NCBI GenBank assembly: GCA_951812615.1
Contig: CATOSU010000003.1
Span: 310,001-374,000 of the forward strand
Direction: 5' to 3'
DNA length: 64,000 nt
Source of the DNA: an uncultured Paracoccaceae bacterium
GTDB taxonomy: Bacteria; Pseudomonadota; Alphaproteobacteria; Rhodobacterales; Rhodobacteraceae
The position numbers and the translations under genes are program-made. Numbering within the stretch: position 1 is the stretch's first letter; every line of letters begins with the position of its first letter. A model generated the notes under the pieces. It had not been told where the DNA came from, ran no database searches, and saw only the letters and a program-made list of their open reading frames with translations. Below, in pieces: positions 6,118 to 15,830 of this stretch.

Positions 6118-7119
6118 TCAGGCGGGCCGTTTTCGGAACCGTTTTCGATACAGGCCCGGGGAGAAGCCGGTCCATGAGCGGAAGGCCCGGTTGAAGGATG
6201 AGGGCAGGGGCAGGCCCACCTGCCGGCCAATCAGGGACAGATTGAGATCGGTTTCCGTCAGCAGTGTTTTCGACCTTTCGGCGCGGAGGCATATCAGCTC
6301 TGTCCGAAAGGACGTGCCAGCCTGTTTCAGCACCGATTGCAGGCTGCGCTCGGACAGGGAAAAGGCGGCGCTGACCTGCCGCAGGCTGGGATCGGGCTGA
6401 TCCAGTCTGCGCGCGAGTTCGCGCTGCAGATTGTCGACGACATCCTTGGAGTGCGTCGGGGCCGTTGCCGCGTTCCGATTGATCCGGTCGCCGCCACCGA
6501 TCATCAGCCAGCGGGCCGGGAACCGGAATATGACGCTAGTGTTTCGGCTCGGGATCAGAGACGCCCGCGGCAGCACGTCGTCGGGAATTGCGGATTTGCC
6601 GGATATGCGGGCATTGAACCGGGCCGGGTTCCAGTGCCAGCCGATACTGTCGCGGATCAGGCGGACAATGAGGCCGGTAAAAAACGCGTCGGACTGTGTC
6701 GGCGGGCAGAGCGGTTTGAACGTGCGGTTTCCTGCCAGTGTGGCGGTCTCGGCGCCGCATGTCAGGGTATAGCCTGCCTGGTTCGTCATCCGGGGCGCAT
6801 CGACGATAAGAGCGATCATGCTTTCGCCCAAAGTCTGCCGCGTTTCGTTCAGGATGGACAGGTTGGGCAGGTCATACGCGGACGCCTGATACCCGACCCG
6901 GAAACAGAAATGCGGGTCGCCGAGGCTCTCCGCCATGAATTCCAGTGCGTTCCACGCTAGCGTGGATGGCAGGTATTCGGTCTGATCGGTGTTGTCGTGG
7001 AGACCGACCCGGTGCAGGACCTCGTCGACGGATCCGCCGGCCTTTTCGTAGGCGTCGAGGATCGGACGAAGCATGCCGGCCTGAACCAGCGCGACTGGGG
7101 CTGTGGCGGACGTAGTCAT
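6118..7119 (-). CDS. AraC-family transcriptional regulator
   Basis: The 333-residue protein has an N-terminal arabinose-binding-type sensor region (about residues 15-195) and a C-terminal pair of helix-turn-helix motifs. The latter are seen in PSLRQVSAAFSLSERSLQ and in the conserved tail SSFNRAFRSWTGFSPGLYRK at about residues 245-330. It resembles the OruR/ArgR-like subgroup of AraC regulators. It is divergent from the exported amidohydrolase at 7275, so control of that gene is a reasonable inference. No operator was found in the 155-base gap. The inducer is unknown. Confidence 0.85.
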   Translation of the reverse strand: MTTSATAPVALVQAGMLRPILDAYEKAGGSVDEVLHRVGLHDNTDQTEYLPSTLAWNALEFMAESLGDPHFCFRVGYQASAYDLPNLSILNETRQTLGESMIALIVDAPRMTNQAGYTLTCGAETATLAGNRTFKPLCPPTQSDAFFTGLIVRLIRDSIGWHWNPARFNARISGKSAIPDDVLPRASLIPSRNTSVIFRFPARWLMIGGGDRINRNAATAPTHSKDVVDNLQRELARRLDQPDPSLRQVSAAFSLSERSLQSVLKQAGTSFRTELICLRAERSKTLLTETDLNLSLIGRQVGLPLPSSFNRAFRSWTGFSPGLYRKRFRKRPA

Positions 7120-7274
7120 GGTTTCATGTGTTGCAGCGGGAGTGATGACGTTCCAGCAATATTTGTCAATTCACGAAAAAAACCGGGAACAGGTTCGCGA
7201 GATGCTAATTACTCCGTTGGCGGTAAATGGCAACATCGAACCGATTGTGACGCCAGATACTAGGGGTTTGCCAA

Positions 7275-8891
7275 ATGAAACAGATCAGATTGCTTTTCCT
7301 GTCTCCGGCTTGTCTGGCCGTTTTGTGCGGTGCGTTGTCGGCTTCGGAATGCGATATCGCCATTCTGGGCGGGCGCGTGATGGATCCGGAAACCGGGCTG
7401 GACACCGTGCGGAATGTCTGTGTGGACAATGGCTGGATTACGGCGATCACCGAAGCCGGCATTGCCGGCGCAGAAACCATTGCAGCGGCGGGACTGGTTG
7501 TTGCGCCCGGTTTCATCGACACGCATTTCCATGCGCTGGACGGGCTTTCGGTGAAAGCGTCGTTGCGGGATGGCGTGACCACCGGAATGGACATGGAATT
7601 GGGCGCGATGAACGTCGCGGACTGGTACGCCGCGAAGGCCGGCAACTGGCCGGTCAATTACGGCACCGTAATCAGCCACGAAATGGCGCGTATGATCGTG
7701 CATGACAGAATGACATTCGAGCGCCCGTCAGACGCGACAACCGGCTTCATCAACCGGGCCAAAGCGGCGATGGACGGTGTTAACGGCTGGTCGGTCACGG
7801 TCAGCGATGTGGACCAGATGAACAGGATCACAGCGATCATTGATCAGGGGCTTGCCGAAGGTGCGATCGGGATCGGATCCACCGTCGGCTATGCCTCAAC
7901 CGGGGTATCGTCTTACGAGATGTTTGAAGTTCAGCGGGCCGGGGCCCGTTATGGCCGACCGACCGCGTTCCACGCTCGGCTGCACGGTTCGACGAAACCG
8001 CCCGTCGAAGCCCAGATGGGGTTTAACGAGGCGTTTACCAATGCCTTCCTGCTCGATGCGCCGATGCTATATCAGCACAACAACGATTACGGTTGGTGGG
8101 AGATAGAAGAAAAGCTGCAGCTTGCCCGCGCGAAAGGACTGAATATGTGGTCCGAGCATTACCCGTATGAGGCGGCTTCCACGAATATCGGTGCCGATGC
8201 GCTGAAACCGGCAGCACTTGCCGCCGCCGGGTACTCATACGAAAACAACGTTTACGATCCTGAGGCCGACGCTTTCATCACAGAAGAACGGTATCACGAA
8301 CTGGCCGATGGCGACCCTGCCAAGATCATGGTGTTCTTCAACAACGCCAGGATCGAGTGGATGCCGCACTGGCTGCGCATGCCACACATGACCGTGGGTT
8401 CGGACGCGATGTGGTCGGGGCTGGACTGGGAAGATCCATATGAAGAATACACCGGCCATCCCCGTACCGCCGGTTCGCATGCCCGGACATTGCGAATGGG
8501 CCGGGAACTGGGCATTCCGCTGATGCAGTCACTGTCTCAGCTGTCCTACTGGTCCGCGCTGCATCTGGGTGACACCGGGCTCGGGGCCATGAAACTGCGC
8601 GGTCGGATGCAGGAAGGTATGGTGGCCGACATCACAATCTTCGATCCGGAAACCGTCACCGACAATGCCACCTACAAGGCCGGGGAGCATCTTTTGCCGT
8701 CCAGTGGAATTCCGTGGGTCATCGTCAGCGGGCAGATCGTGGTCAGAGACAGCGTCGCGCAGAAGGTCATGGCCGGACAACCGATCCGGTTCGAGCCGAC
8801 CGGCCCCCGGCACCGGCCCACGGACACCAGGCAGTGGCTGAACGCGCATACCGTCGGTGATGGTGCGCTGGACAAGGTTTACAGCAGGTAA
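7275..8891 (+). CDS. Exported N-acyl-D-amino-acid deacylase-like amidohydrolase
   Basis: The 538-residue protein starts with a signal peptide (about residues 1-23, ending near ALSAS), so it acts in the periplasm. The amidohydrolase fold shows in CDIAILGGRVMDPETG at the start, the metal-binding GFIDTHFHALDG near residue 82, TAFHARLHGS, SEHYPYEA, VGSDAMWS and the closing GMVADITIFDP. This arrangement fits D-aminoacylase/N-acyl-D-glutamate deacylase relatives, which release D-amino acids from N-acylated forms. The exact substrate is not visible. A divergent AraC regulator lies upstream. The length is typical for the family. Confidence 0.8.
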   Translation: MKQIRLLFLSPACLAVLCGALSASECDIAILGGRVMDPETGLDTVRNVCVDNGWITAITEAGIAGAETIAAAGLVVAPGFIDTHFHALDGLSVKASLRDGVTTGMDMELGAMNVADWYAAKAGNWPVNYGTVISHEMARMIVHDRMTFERPSDATTGFINRAKAAMDGVNGWSVTVSDVDQMNRITAIIDQGLAEGAIGIGSTVGYASTGVSSYEMFEVQRAGARYGRPTAFHARLHGSTKPPVEAQMGFNEAFTNAFLLDAPMLYQHNNDYGWWEIEEKLQLARAKGLNMWSEHYPYEAASTNIGADALKPAALAAAGYSYENNVYDPEADAFITEERYHELADGDPAKIMVFFNNARIEWMPHWLRMPHMTVGSDAMWSGLDWEDPYEEYTGHPRTAGSHARTLRMGRELGIPLMQSLSQLSYWSALHLGDTGLGAMKLRGRMQEGMVADITIFDPETVTDNATYKAGEHLLPSSGIPWVIVSGQIVVRDSVAQKVMAGQPIRFEPTGPRHRPTDTRQWLNAHTVGDGALDKVYSR

Positions 8892-9018
8892 GTCCTACGG
8901 GCGAAAAGCCGGGCGCCGTTTGCGTACTGCTCGGGGGGTGGCATCCCGGCGAAGCTTGATCAGGCTTGGTTCGTGCGTCTATCCTGAGACACACGCAATT
9001 TACACTGGGATTGGTTTG

Positions 9019-9513
9019 ATGTTTCGATTTCTCGTTTCCGCTTCGATCGCAATCTCTCCGATGGCGGGTCTTGCACAAGCCTCCGTGGACTGGGGCGCCG
9101 AGGGCGACTGGATGATCCGGATCAACCCGGCCAACGGCAACGGTTGTTACGCCGAGAAACAGTTTGCGGACGGGGTGTTGGTGCGGATCGGGATGGATCC
9201 CGAGAGAAGTGGTGGCTTCTTTGCCGCCTACAACACGGCCTGGACCCATATCGAAGACGGTGCAACAGGAACCCTGTTGTTCGATTTCGGGAACGAGAAA
9301 TTTGCCGGCGAGGTGCTGGGCCGCGTTGAGGGCGACCTGCACGGTGGGTACGCGTTTTTCAACAACCCGAATTTTGTGACCGAGTTTGCCGGGCGGAACA
9401 CCGTGAAGATTTCGGGCGAACGCGGGCAGGAGGCCGAGGTCGATCTGGCCGGAACCAAGCGTGCCGTGGACGCCGTGCGGGCCTGCCAGAAGGAACAGCC
9501 GGCCGCGGATTGA
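9019..9513 (+). CDS. Hypothetical exported protein
   Basis: The 164-residue protein has a short signal peptide (residues 1-20, ending near GLAQA). The mature part contains GDWMIRINPANGNGCYAEKQ and a single cysteine pair (one near the start, one near the end in AVRACQ). An upstream in-frame extension to 8857 overlaps the amidohydrolase end and would bury the signal peptide, so the ATG at 9019 is preferred. I recognise no enzyme motif. It is convergent with the AsmA gene, nine bases away. Confidence 0.6.
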   Translation: MFRFLVSASIAISPMAGLAQASVDWGAEGDWMIRINPANGNGCYAEKQFADGVLVRIGMDPERSGGFFAAYNTAWTHIEDGATGTLLFDFGNEKFAGEVLGRVEGDLHGGYAFFNNPNFVTEFAGRNTVKISGERGQEAEVDLAGTKRAVDAVRACQKEQPAAD

Positions 9514-9522
9514 TTTTCACTG

Positions 9523-12258
9523 TTATTCGATCTGCGTCAGGTCCGGCACACAGGGTTTCCTGTCAGCGGCGACATTGCCGGCCGGACCCGATATTCTGGG
9601 CCGGGAGCCGCCAACCTGAAGTTTGAACTGTGGATCGGACAGTTTGCCGGTCACGTCGAAGGGCCACGCGCTGCGCGACAGCGGTCTGCCCACGCGGCGC
9701 GGTTCGGCGCGAATGGCGATGCTGTCCCTGCGCCAGTCCACGTGACCCTTGGCAACCAGTTGCACGCTCTTCGTTTCGGCGACGACGGAATCAAAGCTGA
9801 CATGGCCGGCATTGATATGCACCGGCGCAACGATGCAGGTGATCTCGGCATAGCCCTGTGACAACTCTTCGGAAAACAGCCACGGAAAGATCCCGAGACC
9901 GGCCAGTTCCAGCAGGCTGGTTGCGATTGCCCCGTTGGCCATGGAAATCGACGCGCTCCCGGCCATCGAATTGATGAAGGCGTTGGCCGATTTGATGGAT
10001 CCGGTCACGTTGAAGTTACCCCGAAGCGTGCCGCGCGCCTCGATCCCAAGCCCGACGGAATCGAGTATCTCGCCAAAGTCCCAGCCGCTGGTCGCACCGG
10101 CGACAGTGGCGATTTCGGGCGAATTCACCAGATCCATCTTGGCACCGACTTTGAAATAACCGCCGCCATAGCTCAGTTCCAGCGGACCTAGCTGTGCCGT
10201 TCCATCCCGGGCGGTAAGCTCGCTCGACAGGCTGGAAATCCCCTTTTGCCCGACGATTTCCTTCAGTTCGATGACCAGCTTCAGATCCGTTTCGGTCAAC
10301 AGCTTTTCCAGATCGAACAAGTCTGCCGGTGTCTTGTCCTCCTCGGGCAGCACAAGCGGCTGAATGCCGTCGTCCTCCGGCTCTTCTTCCTCTTTTGGCA
10401 GAACAAGCGGCTGAACATCGGGATCGTCGGCAGGACTGTCGTCCAGCTTTCCAAGCTGCACCATCGCGGCAACAGCGTTGCGGATATCGGCAATATCCAG
10501 CCGGTCGCTATGAATAACGCCGTCGGCCTTTCGGCGATTAAGGACTTGGGAGGCGGACAATTTGCCGTTGATTTCTGACGATCCCGCGGCCAGTCCCAAA
10601 GCGGTGGTCAGGGTCCGGTTCGACCGCTGTGCGGACATGGAAACTTCCATGGCGCCTGCGTCGATTTCTTCGAGCTGGAGCGCCCCGAGGAAGTGCGCGG
10701 TTTCGGTGATGCCCAGCTTCATGTCAAAGGACAGATCGTCAAGGCTGTTGATGTCACCCAGTCTGGCATCAATGCTCAGCGACCACAGATCGGTGTCGAA
10801 GGTTGAAGACGTGAGTTGATTCAAACTCAGATGGCCGGAAGCATCGTCCATCGAAAACTCGGCCTGCACACCGCCGAATGCGGTCGTCACTTCGGGATCC
10901 AGTGTTGGAAAGAGCTGTGAGGCCCGGACCGACAGGGCGCCGGACATCTCCAGTTCCTTGAGCTCGAGCATATTGAGGATACTGCCGCTGGCCTGAATGT
11001 AAGGGTCGTCCGGCGGCCCTGCCTGCAGCGTGACGTCCTCGATCGCAAGCAAACCTTCTTTGGTCCGGCGAATGCTGCCGATCGTGACCGGGCCGACCTG
11101 CTGCAGCCCCTGATCAAAGGAATTGGTCTCCAGCTGCAGCTTTTCGAACTCCAGCGTGTGCCCAATCGAGACAATCCGTGCATGGAACCCGGTGAGCTTG
11201 AGATCCTTGAGCTTTGCCGCCGTTGCGGGCGGCTGTCCTTCCGGATGCAGCCTCCCGTCGAAGTTCAGCTCGAACCCCTCCAGCTTTCCAAGGTTGGTGA
11301 CAGCGCCGGTGGCCTTGTACAGGGCGCCCTCGGCGAGATCGAGCATCGTTTCAAAGTTCTCGATGCGGGTCACGCCCGGCTGGCTTGTCACATCCGCGGA
11401 CATGGTTCCACGGCCCTCCAGAACCCGGTTCAGCCCGAGAATGTCCAGAATGTCCCCGATTTCGCCTGTGTCCAACGCCAGATGCGCGGTATATCCGCCG
11501 CCTTCCGGCGCGGTCAGAGGCCGTCCGTCATAGGTGAGCGTCGCCGCTCCGAAAACCGCCTTTGTTGTAAACGGCGCGCCCCTTGGGTAATTTCCGTCGA
11601 TTTCAAAACTCTGGTTGTTGACGGATCCCCGGCCCGTCACCCCGACCCGGGCACCACCGTCGAGCTGGTCAAGATTCAGGTTGGTCAGGTCGAAGATAAA
11701 CTCAAAGCCCGTCGGTTCGCTGACAACCGCCAATCCGATCCGCGTGAAGGACGTGGTTCGTTTGCTGAGGAAGTTCAGCAAACCCGTGCCTTCTTCCGGC
11801 TGGTTGATATCCGGCATCGGGGCCGCGTCGTCATCCGATTGTTCTGCTGACCGAAGCGGTTCGTTGCGCTTGGTCCAGCTTGTCGTCCCGTCCATCAGGG
11901 TGACCATGTTCACCTGCAGCCCATCCACCGCGAGATTGTCGAGATCGACCCGACCTTTCAGCAACGCAATGAGGTCCAGATCGAATTCAAAACTGTTGAG
12001 TTCGGCCAGCGCGAAATCGTCAATATTCTCGCTGGGGATTTCAACACCGCCGGCATAGATCCGGCTGACGGGGCGCAGCAGCACGCTGACATCGTCGTTG
12101 ATCAGAATTGGCTGGCCGATCTCCTCGGTCAGAAAACTTCCGACCACATCGCGCCGAAGCTCTGAAAAGAACGGGGCGGCCAGAATCAGCCACCCGGCAA
12201 CAAGAACAAAGGCCGCAAGGCCCAGAACAGCATAAACCACACGCAGAAGGATTTTCAT
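9523..12258 (-). CDS. AsmA-family inner-membrane/periplasmic protein
   Basis: The 911-residue protein has one N-terminal membrane anchor (about residues 7-29) followed by a long periplasmic part of beta-rich repeats. AsmA and its relatives (TamB, YhdP, YicH) form bridge-like grooves that carry phospholipid towards the outer membrane. The family signature appears as GQPILINDDVSV near residue 47, RVDLDNLAVDGLQVNM near 104, and the C-terminal ASISMANGAIATS and PFDVTGKLSDPQFKL. An acidic linker carries the hexapeptide QPLVLP twice (near 10350-10420). The gene is divergent from pcm. The role in envelope lipid transport is inferred from the family. Confidence 0.85.
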   Translation of the reverse strand: MKILLRVVYAVLGLAAFVLVAGWLILAAPFFSELRRDVVGSFLTEEIGQPILINDDVSVLLRPVSRIYAGGVEIPSENIDDFALAELNSFEFDLDLIALLKGRVDLDNLAVDGLQVNMVTLMDGTTSWTKRNEPLRSAEQSDDDAAPMPDINQPEEGTGLLNFLSKRTTSFTRIGLAVVSEPTGFEFIFDLTNLNLDQLDGGARVGVTGRGSVNNQSFEIDGNYPRGAPFTTKAVFGAATLTYDGRPLTAPEGGGYTAHLALDTGEIGDILDILGLNRVLEGRGTMSADVTSQPGVTRIENFETMLDLAEGALYKATGAVTNLGKLEGFELNFDGRLHPEGQPPATAAKLKDLKLTGFHARIVSIGHTLEFEKLQLETNSFDQGLQQVGPVTIGSIRRTKEGLLAIEDVTLQAGPPDDPYIQASGSILNMLELKELEMSGALSVRASQLFPTLDPEVTTAFGGVQAEFSMDDASGHLSLNQLTSSTFDTDLWSLSIDARLGDINSLDDLSFDMKLGITETAHFLGALQLEEIDAGAMEVSMSAQRSNRTLTTALGLAAGSSEINGKLSASQVLNRRKADGVIHSDRLDIADIRNAVAAMVQLGKLDDSPADDPDVQPLVLPKEEEEPEDDGIQPLVLPEEDKTPADLFDLEKLLTETDLKLVIELKEIVGQKGISSLSSELTARDGTAQLGPLELSYGGGYFKVGAKMDLVNSPEIATVAGATSGWDFGEILDSVGLGIEARGTLRGNFNVTGSIKSANAFINSMAGSASISMANGAIATSLLELAGLGIFPWLFSEELSQGYAEITCIVAPVHINAGHVSFDSVVAETKSVQLVAKGHVDWRRDSIAIRAEPRRVGRPLSRSAWPFDVTGKLSDPQFKLQVGGSRPRISGPAGNVAADRKPCVPDLTQIE

Positions 12259-12393
12259 GGCTCACCGAATTGTTTGTGCGGACAGAAATCAAACGGAATT
12301 CTGTACAGATCATACCGGTATGAGGCGGGTTTTCACGATAAAGTTCATGGACCATTACTCAATGGTCCGGTTGTACCGCGGCTTCGCACGCCG

Positions 12394-12415
12394 GCCCGGC
12401 CACTTTCGGCCGGGC
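12394..12415. other. GC-rich hairpin in the asmA-like/pcm divergent gap
   Basis: The arms GCCCGGCC (12394-12401) and GGCCGGGC (12408-12415) flank a 6-base loop and are followed by TTTGACCGGCC. It lies in a 291-base divergent intergenic region with further GGCCGG repeats and no other recognisable signal. It could be a leader hairpin or a repeat; no poly-T tract supports a terminator. Confidence 0.35.
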
Positions 12416-12549
12416 TTTGACCGGCCAAATGCGGATTTGTCGCAAGGCCGGGCCGGTCCCGGTCGGTCAATTCCGGCCTGCAGCCGTTGCCGGTTCCCTC
12501 GGGATGTGGCAAAGACCAAGCAAACCAGAAATGAGAGACGAGCCTGGCC

Positions 12550-13203
12550 ATGACCGATTTCGCTGCCCGCCGCCTGATGATGGTCGACACGCAGATCCGC
12601 CCTTCTGACGTAACCAAGTATCCGATCATCGATGCGATGCTTGCTGTGCCGCGGGAATCCTTCGTCCCGGACGGGCAGGCCGAGGCGACCTATGCAGGTG
12701 AAAACATGGAGATCGCTGCGGACCGCGTCATGCTGGAGCCGCGGACATTGGCCAAGATGTTGGATGTGTTGGATATTCGCGACGATGAGCTGGTGCTCGA
12801 TATCGGGTGCGGGTACGGATACTCCGCCGCCGTGATTTCGCATATGGCGCAGGCCGTGGTCGCCGTGGAAGAGGACGAAGCACTGGCCGGCGAAGCGCAG
12901 ACCGCGCTGATGGATGCGGGTGCAGACAATGTTGCCGTGCACACCGGACCGCTGAGCTCCGGTGCGGCAGAGCTTGGGCCCTACGATGTCATCCTTGTAC
13001 AGGGAGGTGTCGAAACCCTGCCCGAAGGTCTTGAGGATCAGCTCAAGGAGGGTGGCCGAATCGCCTGCCTGTTCATGGATGGGCCGCTCGGATCGGTGCG
13101 GATGGGGATCAAACGGCGCGGTCAGCTGTCGTGGCGGTTCGAGTTCAACGCCGCTGCACCGGTTATGCCCGGATTTGCGGCTGAACGGGCGTTTGCCTTG
13201 TAG
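12550..13203 (+). CDS. pcm: Protein-L-isoaspartate O-methyltransferase
   Basis: The 217-residue methyltransferase repairs proteins by methylating L-isoaspartyl residues, using S-adenosylmethionine in the cytoplasm. The SAM-binding glycine loop is LVLDIGCGYGYSAAVI at about residues 80-95. Upstream are the family residues MVDTQIRPSDVT and VPRESFVPD, and downstream YDVILVQGGVETLPE and LKEGGRIACLF. It is followed 82 bases later by tolC, an arrangement common in Rhodobacterales. The length matches the bacterial family. Confidence 0.9.
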   Translation: MTDFAARRLMMVDTQIRPSDVTKYPIIDAMLAVPRESFVPDGQAEATYAGENMEIAADRVMLEPRTLAKMLDVLDIRDDELVLDIGCGYGYSAAVISHMAQAVVAVEEDEALAGEAQTALMDAGADNVAVHTGPLSSGAAELGPYDVILVQGGVETLPEGLEDQLKEGGRIACLFMDGPLGSVRMGIKRRGQLSWRFEFNAAAPVMPGFAAERAFAL

Positions 13204-13284
13204 CAGCAAATCGCTAACATGTCGCAGAGTCGGGGGAAGCCGGAGTAGAAAAACCGGTTCGGCTGCGCTTGCCAGGAGGCCAAA

Positions 13285-14700
13285 ATGATCAGAGCAGCAG
13301 TGTCACGCGTTTCGGGGTTGATCGGGGCTGCGGCTGTTTCCGCTGTTCTGTCTTTGTCCGGGGCTGCGCAGGCGGAAAATCTGGCAGACGCCCTGATTGG
13401 CGCTTACAAAACCAGCGGCCTTCTGATCCAGAACCGTGCCCTTCTGCGGGCCGCCGACGAAGATGTGGCTGTCGCGGTGTCCACGCTGCGGCCGATCATC
13501 GACTGGACGGGTCGTTACACGACATCGACGGCCAAAAGCTCTACCTCCGGGATCGTGACCAACACCGACGGCACCGACGTGTTCTGGGGCCTGACGGTGC
13601 AGCAGTTGCTCTATGTTGGCGGCAATTCCCGGATGGGGATTCAGGTGGCGCAGGAAACCGTACTGGCCACGCGCCAGACCCTGCTCAGCGTCGAACAGTC
13701 GATTCTGTTCCGTGCCGTCGTGGCGTATATGGAGGTGTTGCGCACCGCCGAGATCGTACGATTGCGGGAAAACAACGTCCGGGTGCTGGGCGAGGAACTG
13801 CGCGCTGCGCAGGACCGGTTCGAAGTGGGTGAAGTGACCCGGACTGACGTGGCGCTTGCTGAATCGCGGCAAGCGGCGGCACGGACCAGTCTTGCCGTTG
13901 CCCGTGGTGATTACGTGAATGCCAAGGAAGAATACCTTGCCGCGGTCGGGAACCGTCCGGGCAACCTGTCGACGACGCCGCATTTGCCAAAACCACCGGC
14001 CAGCCTTGAGACCGCACAGGACCTGGCGCTGCGGAACCATCCGTCCGTGCTGGCGGCCCAGCATCAGGTCGCCGCGGGAGAGCTGAACATCAAGCGTGCC
14101 GAGACCCTGTTGGGGCCGACCGCATCGCTGGCCGGGGAGGTGGGGTTTACCAACACCTACAACTCGACAAACTACCGTGAAACAGCGTCTTTGGCGCTAA
14201 GGTTAAATCAGCGGCTTTACCAGGGTGGCGCAATCTCGTCCGGCGTTCGGAGGGCGATGGCGTCGCGCGACAGCTTGCGCGCCAACCTTTTGACCGTAAA
14301 GGAAAATGTCGCTCAAGATGTGGCCTCGGCCTATATTGCGCTGCGCGTGGCCGAAGCCAGTCTGACGGCGTCGGAGGCCAACATCCGCGCCGCACGGATC
14401 GCATTTGAAGGCGTTCGCGAAGAAGCCAGGCTGGGTGCGCGGCCCACGCTCGACGTGCTCGATTCTGAACAGGAGCTTCTGGATGCGCTGGCCGACCGGG
14501 TTACGGCGCAGGCCTCGCGCTACATCGCGTCCTATCAGCTGTTGTCCGCGCAGGGCCTGCTGACTGCGGAACGGCTGCGGCTGAACGTGCCGATTTACGA
14601 TCCCGCGGCCTATTACAACAGCGTGAAAAACGCGCCATCGCGCTATTCCAAGCAAGGATCGGACCTGGATCGCGTCTTGCGCTCCATCAGCAAGAACTGA
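13285..14700 (+). CDS. tolC: TolC-family outer membrane efflux protein
   Basis: The 471-residue protein has a signal peptide (residues 1-31, ending AAQAEN) and two OEP (outer membrane efflux protein) repeats, each built of long alpha-hairpins with a beta-barrel strand. Recognisable blocks are FEVGEVTRTDVALAESR near residue 190, LNQRLYQGGAISS near 310 and ARLGARPTLDVLDSEQELL near 380. TolC trimers form the outer-membrane exit duct for type I secretion and RND efflux. It has no partner pump immediately beside it; the HlyD-type adaptor at 19316-20158 is a possible one. An AGGAGG ribosome site precedes the ATG. Confidence 0.9.
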   Translation: MIRAAVSRVSGLIGAAAVSAVLSLSGAAQAENLADALIGAYKTSGLLIQNRALLRAADEDVAVAVSTLRPIIDWTGRYTTSTAKSSTSGIVTNTDGTDVFWGLTVQQLLYVGGNSRMGIQVAQETVLATRQTLLSVEQSILFRAVVAYMEVLRTAEIVRLRENNVRVLGEELRAAQDRFEVGEVTRTDVALAESRQAAARTSLAVARGDYVNAKEEYLAAVGNRPGNLSTTPHLPKPPASLETAQDLALRNHPSVLAAQHQVAAGELNIKRAETLLGPTASLAGEVGFTNTYNSTNYRETASLALRLNQRLYQGGAISSGVRRAMASRDSLRANLLTVKENVAQDVASAYIALRVAEASLTASEANIRAARIAFEGVREEARLGARPTLDVLDSEQELLDALADRVTAQASRYIASYQLLSAQGLLTAERLRLNVPIYDPAAYYNSVKNAPSRYSKQGSDLDRVLRSISKN

Positions 14701-14775
14701 CAATTTTCAGTATCAGTTGTGGAAAACTCGCCAAACGGGTAAACTCCGGCCCGAGGATAGAGTGGATAATCAGCA

Positions 14776-15744
14776 ATGTCAGAGCCCGTGACGAATGCCG
14801 AGATCGAAGACGTGCTGTCTTCGATCCGCAGATTGGTGTCCGAAGATGCGCGCAATACGGTCCGGCAGCCCGTGGCCGAACCGGAACAGGTGCCGGACCG
14901 GCTGGTTCTCACCCCGTCGCTGAGGGTGGCGGACGAGGAGACCGAAGACGACCACGAGGAGGCCGCCGAACCGGTGTCGGAGGCCGCGGAAATCCCGGAG
15001 GAACCGGCGGCCGAATTGCTGCTGCAAACCGAAATTGAGCCTGACGGGGAAACCGGCGACGCAGCCATGTCGGACGCACCTTGGGGTGACCCCGAAGCCA
15101 CGTTGTACGATGCGGCGGGATACGAAGCCGGCACCGACGAAAATGCGGAACCGGACGAGCCGGAAATGTGGTCAGCAGATGAGTCCGAAGAGGACGAATT
15201 GCGCACAGAAGACGTTTGGTCGGAGCCTGAGGCCGCTGAAGACGATGTGCAGGCCGACGGCGAAGACGACATGCGGGCCGACGTCGCCGAAGACGATTGG
15301 CATGCGCCTGACGAAGGCGCAGCCGAAGAAGAAGCTGAAGCGGATCTGGAGGAAGAACCGGGTCTTGCCACGGCGGTTGAAGCCCTTGGCGCTGCAATGG
15401 ACGGCGCGGAGGCAGAGCAATGGGAGCCGCATGGCGACGAAACCGCTGATGACCTTGCGGTTCCGGAAACCGAGCCGATGGAATGGCACGACGAGGAAGA
15501 TGCCGCGCAGGACGTTCAGACAGCCGAACCGGTTATCGAATACCTCGACGAAGACGCTGATGATGACGCGGACCTGTTCGACGATGACGAAGCGGTGCTT
15601 GACGAGGCAACCTTGCGGGAACTGGTCACGGATATTGTCCGTGAAGAACTGCAGGGCGCGCTGGGTGAACGGATAACCCGCAATGTGCGAAAGTTGGTCC
15701 GTCGGGAAATCAACCGGGCATTAAGCGTTCAGGATCTGGACTGA
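14776..15744 (+). CDS. PopZ-like highly acidic protein (DUF2497-like ends)
   Basis: The 322-residue protein has an N-terminal helix VTNAEIEDVLSSIRRLVSED, a very long acidic low-complexity centre (about residues 55-275, mostly D, E and A) and a C-terminal helical block LRELVTDIVREELQ through RKLVRREINRAL. The layout of a short conserved N helix, an acidic disordered spacer and C-terminal oligomerising helices is that of the alphaproteobacterial polar organiser PopZ, although the sequence is divergent. If so, it would assemble at a cell pole and bind client proteins such as ParB. It lies 75 bases after tolC and ends at a terminator shared with the convergent gene. Confidence 0.62.
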   Translation: MSEPVTNAEIEDVLSSIRRLVSEDARNTVRQPVAEPEQVPDRLVLTPSLRVADEETEDDHEEAAEPVSEAAEIPEEPAAELLLQTEIEPDGETGDAAMSDAPWGDPEATLYDAAGYEAGTDENAEPDEPEMWSADESEEDELRTEDVWSEPEAAEDDVQADGEDDMRADVAEDDWHAPDEGAAEEEAEADLEEEPGLATAVEALGAAMDGAEAEQWEPHGDETADDLAVPETEPMEWHDEEDAAQDVQTAEPVIEYLDEDADDDADLFDDDEAVLDEATLRELVTDIVREELQGALGERITRNVRKLVRREINRALSVQDLD

Positions 15745-15769
15745 ACCGAGTATTTCTGAAGTTCGGAAC

Positions 15770-15806
15770 AAAGAAAACGCGCCCTGTCCGGGGCGCGTCT
15801 TTCTTC
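15770..15806. terminator. Bidirectional intrinsic terminator
   Basis: The stem ACGCGCCC (15777-15784) pairs with GGGCGCGT (15791-15798) around a TGTCCG loop. CTTTCTT follows on the plus strand and TTTTCTTT on the minus strand. It sits between two convergent genes and can serve both. Confidence 0.82.
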
Positions 15807-15830
15807 AGTGGCCAGTTAAACTGACCGTGT

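Noticed and set aside
12394-12415. Strong terminator
   Set aside because: The hairpin has no T run and sits in a divergent intergenic region, where no transcript should end.
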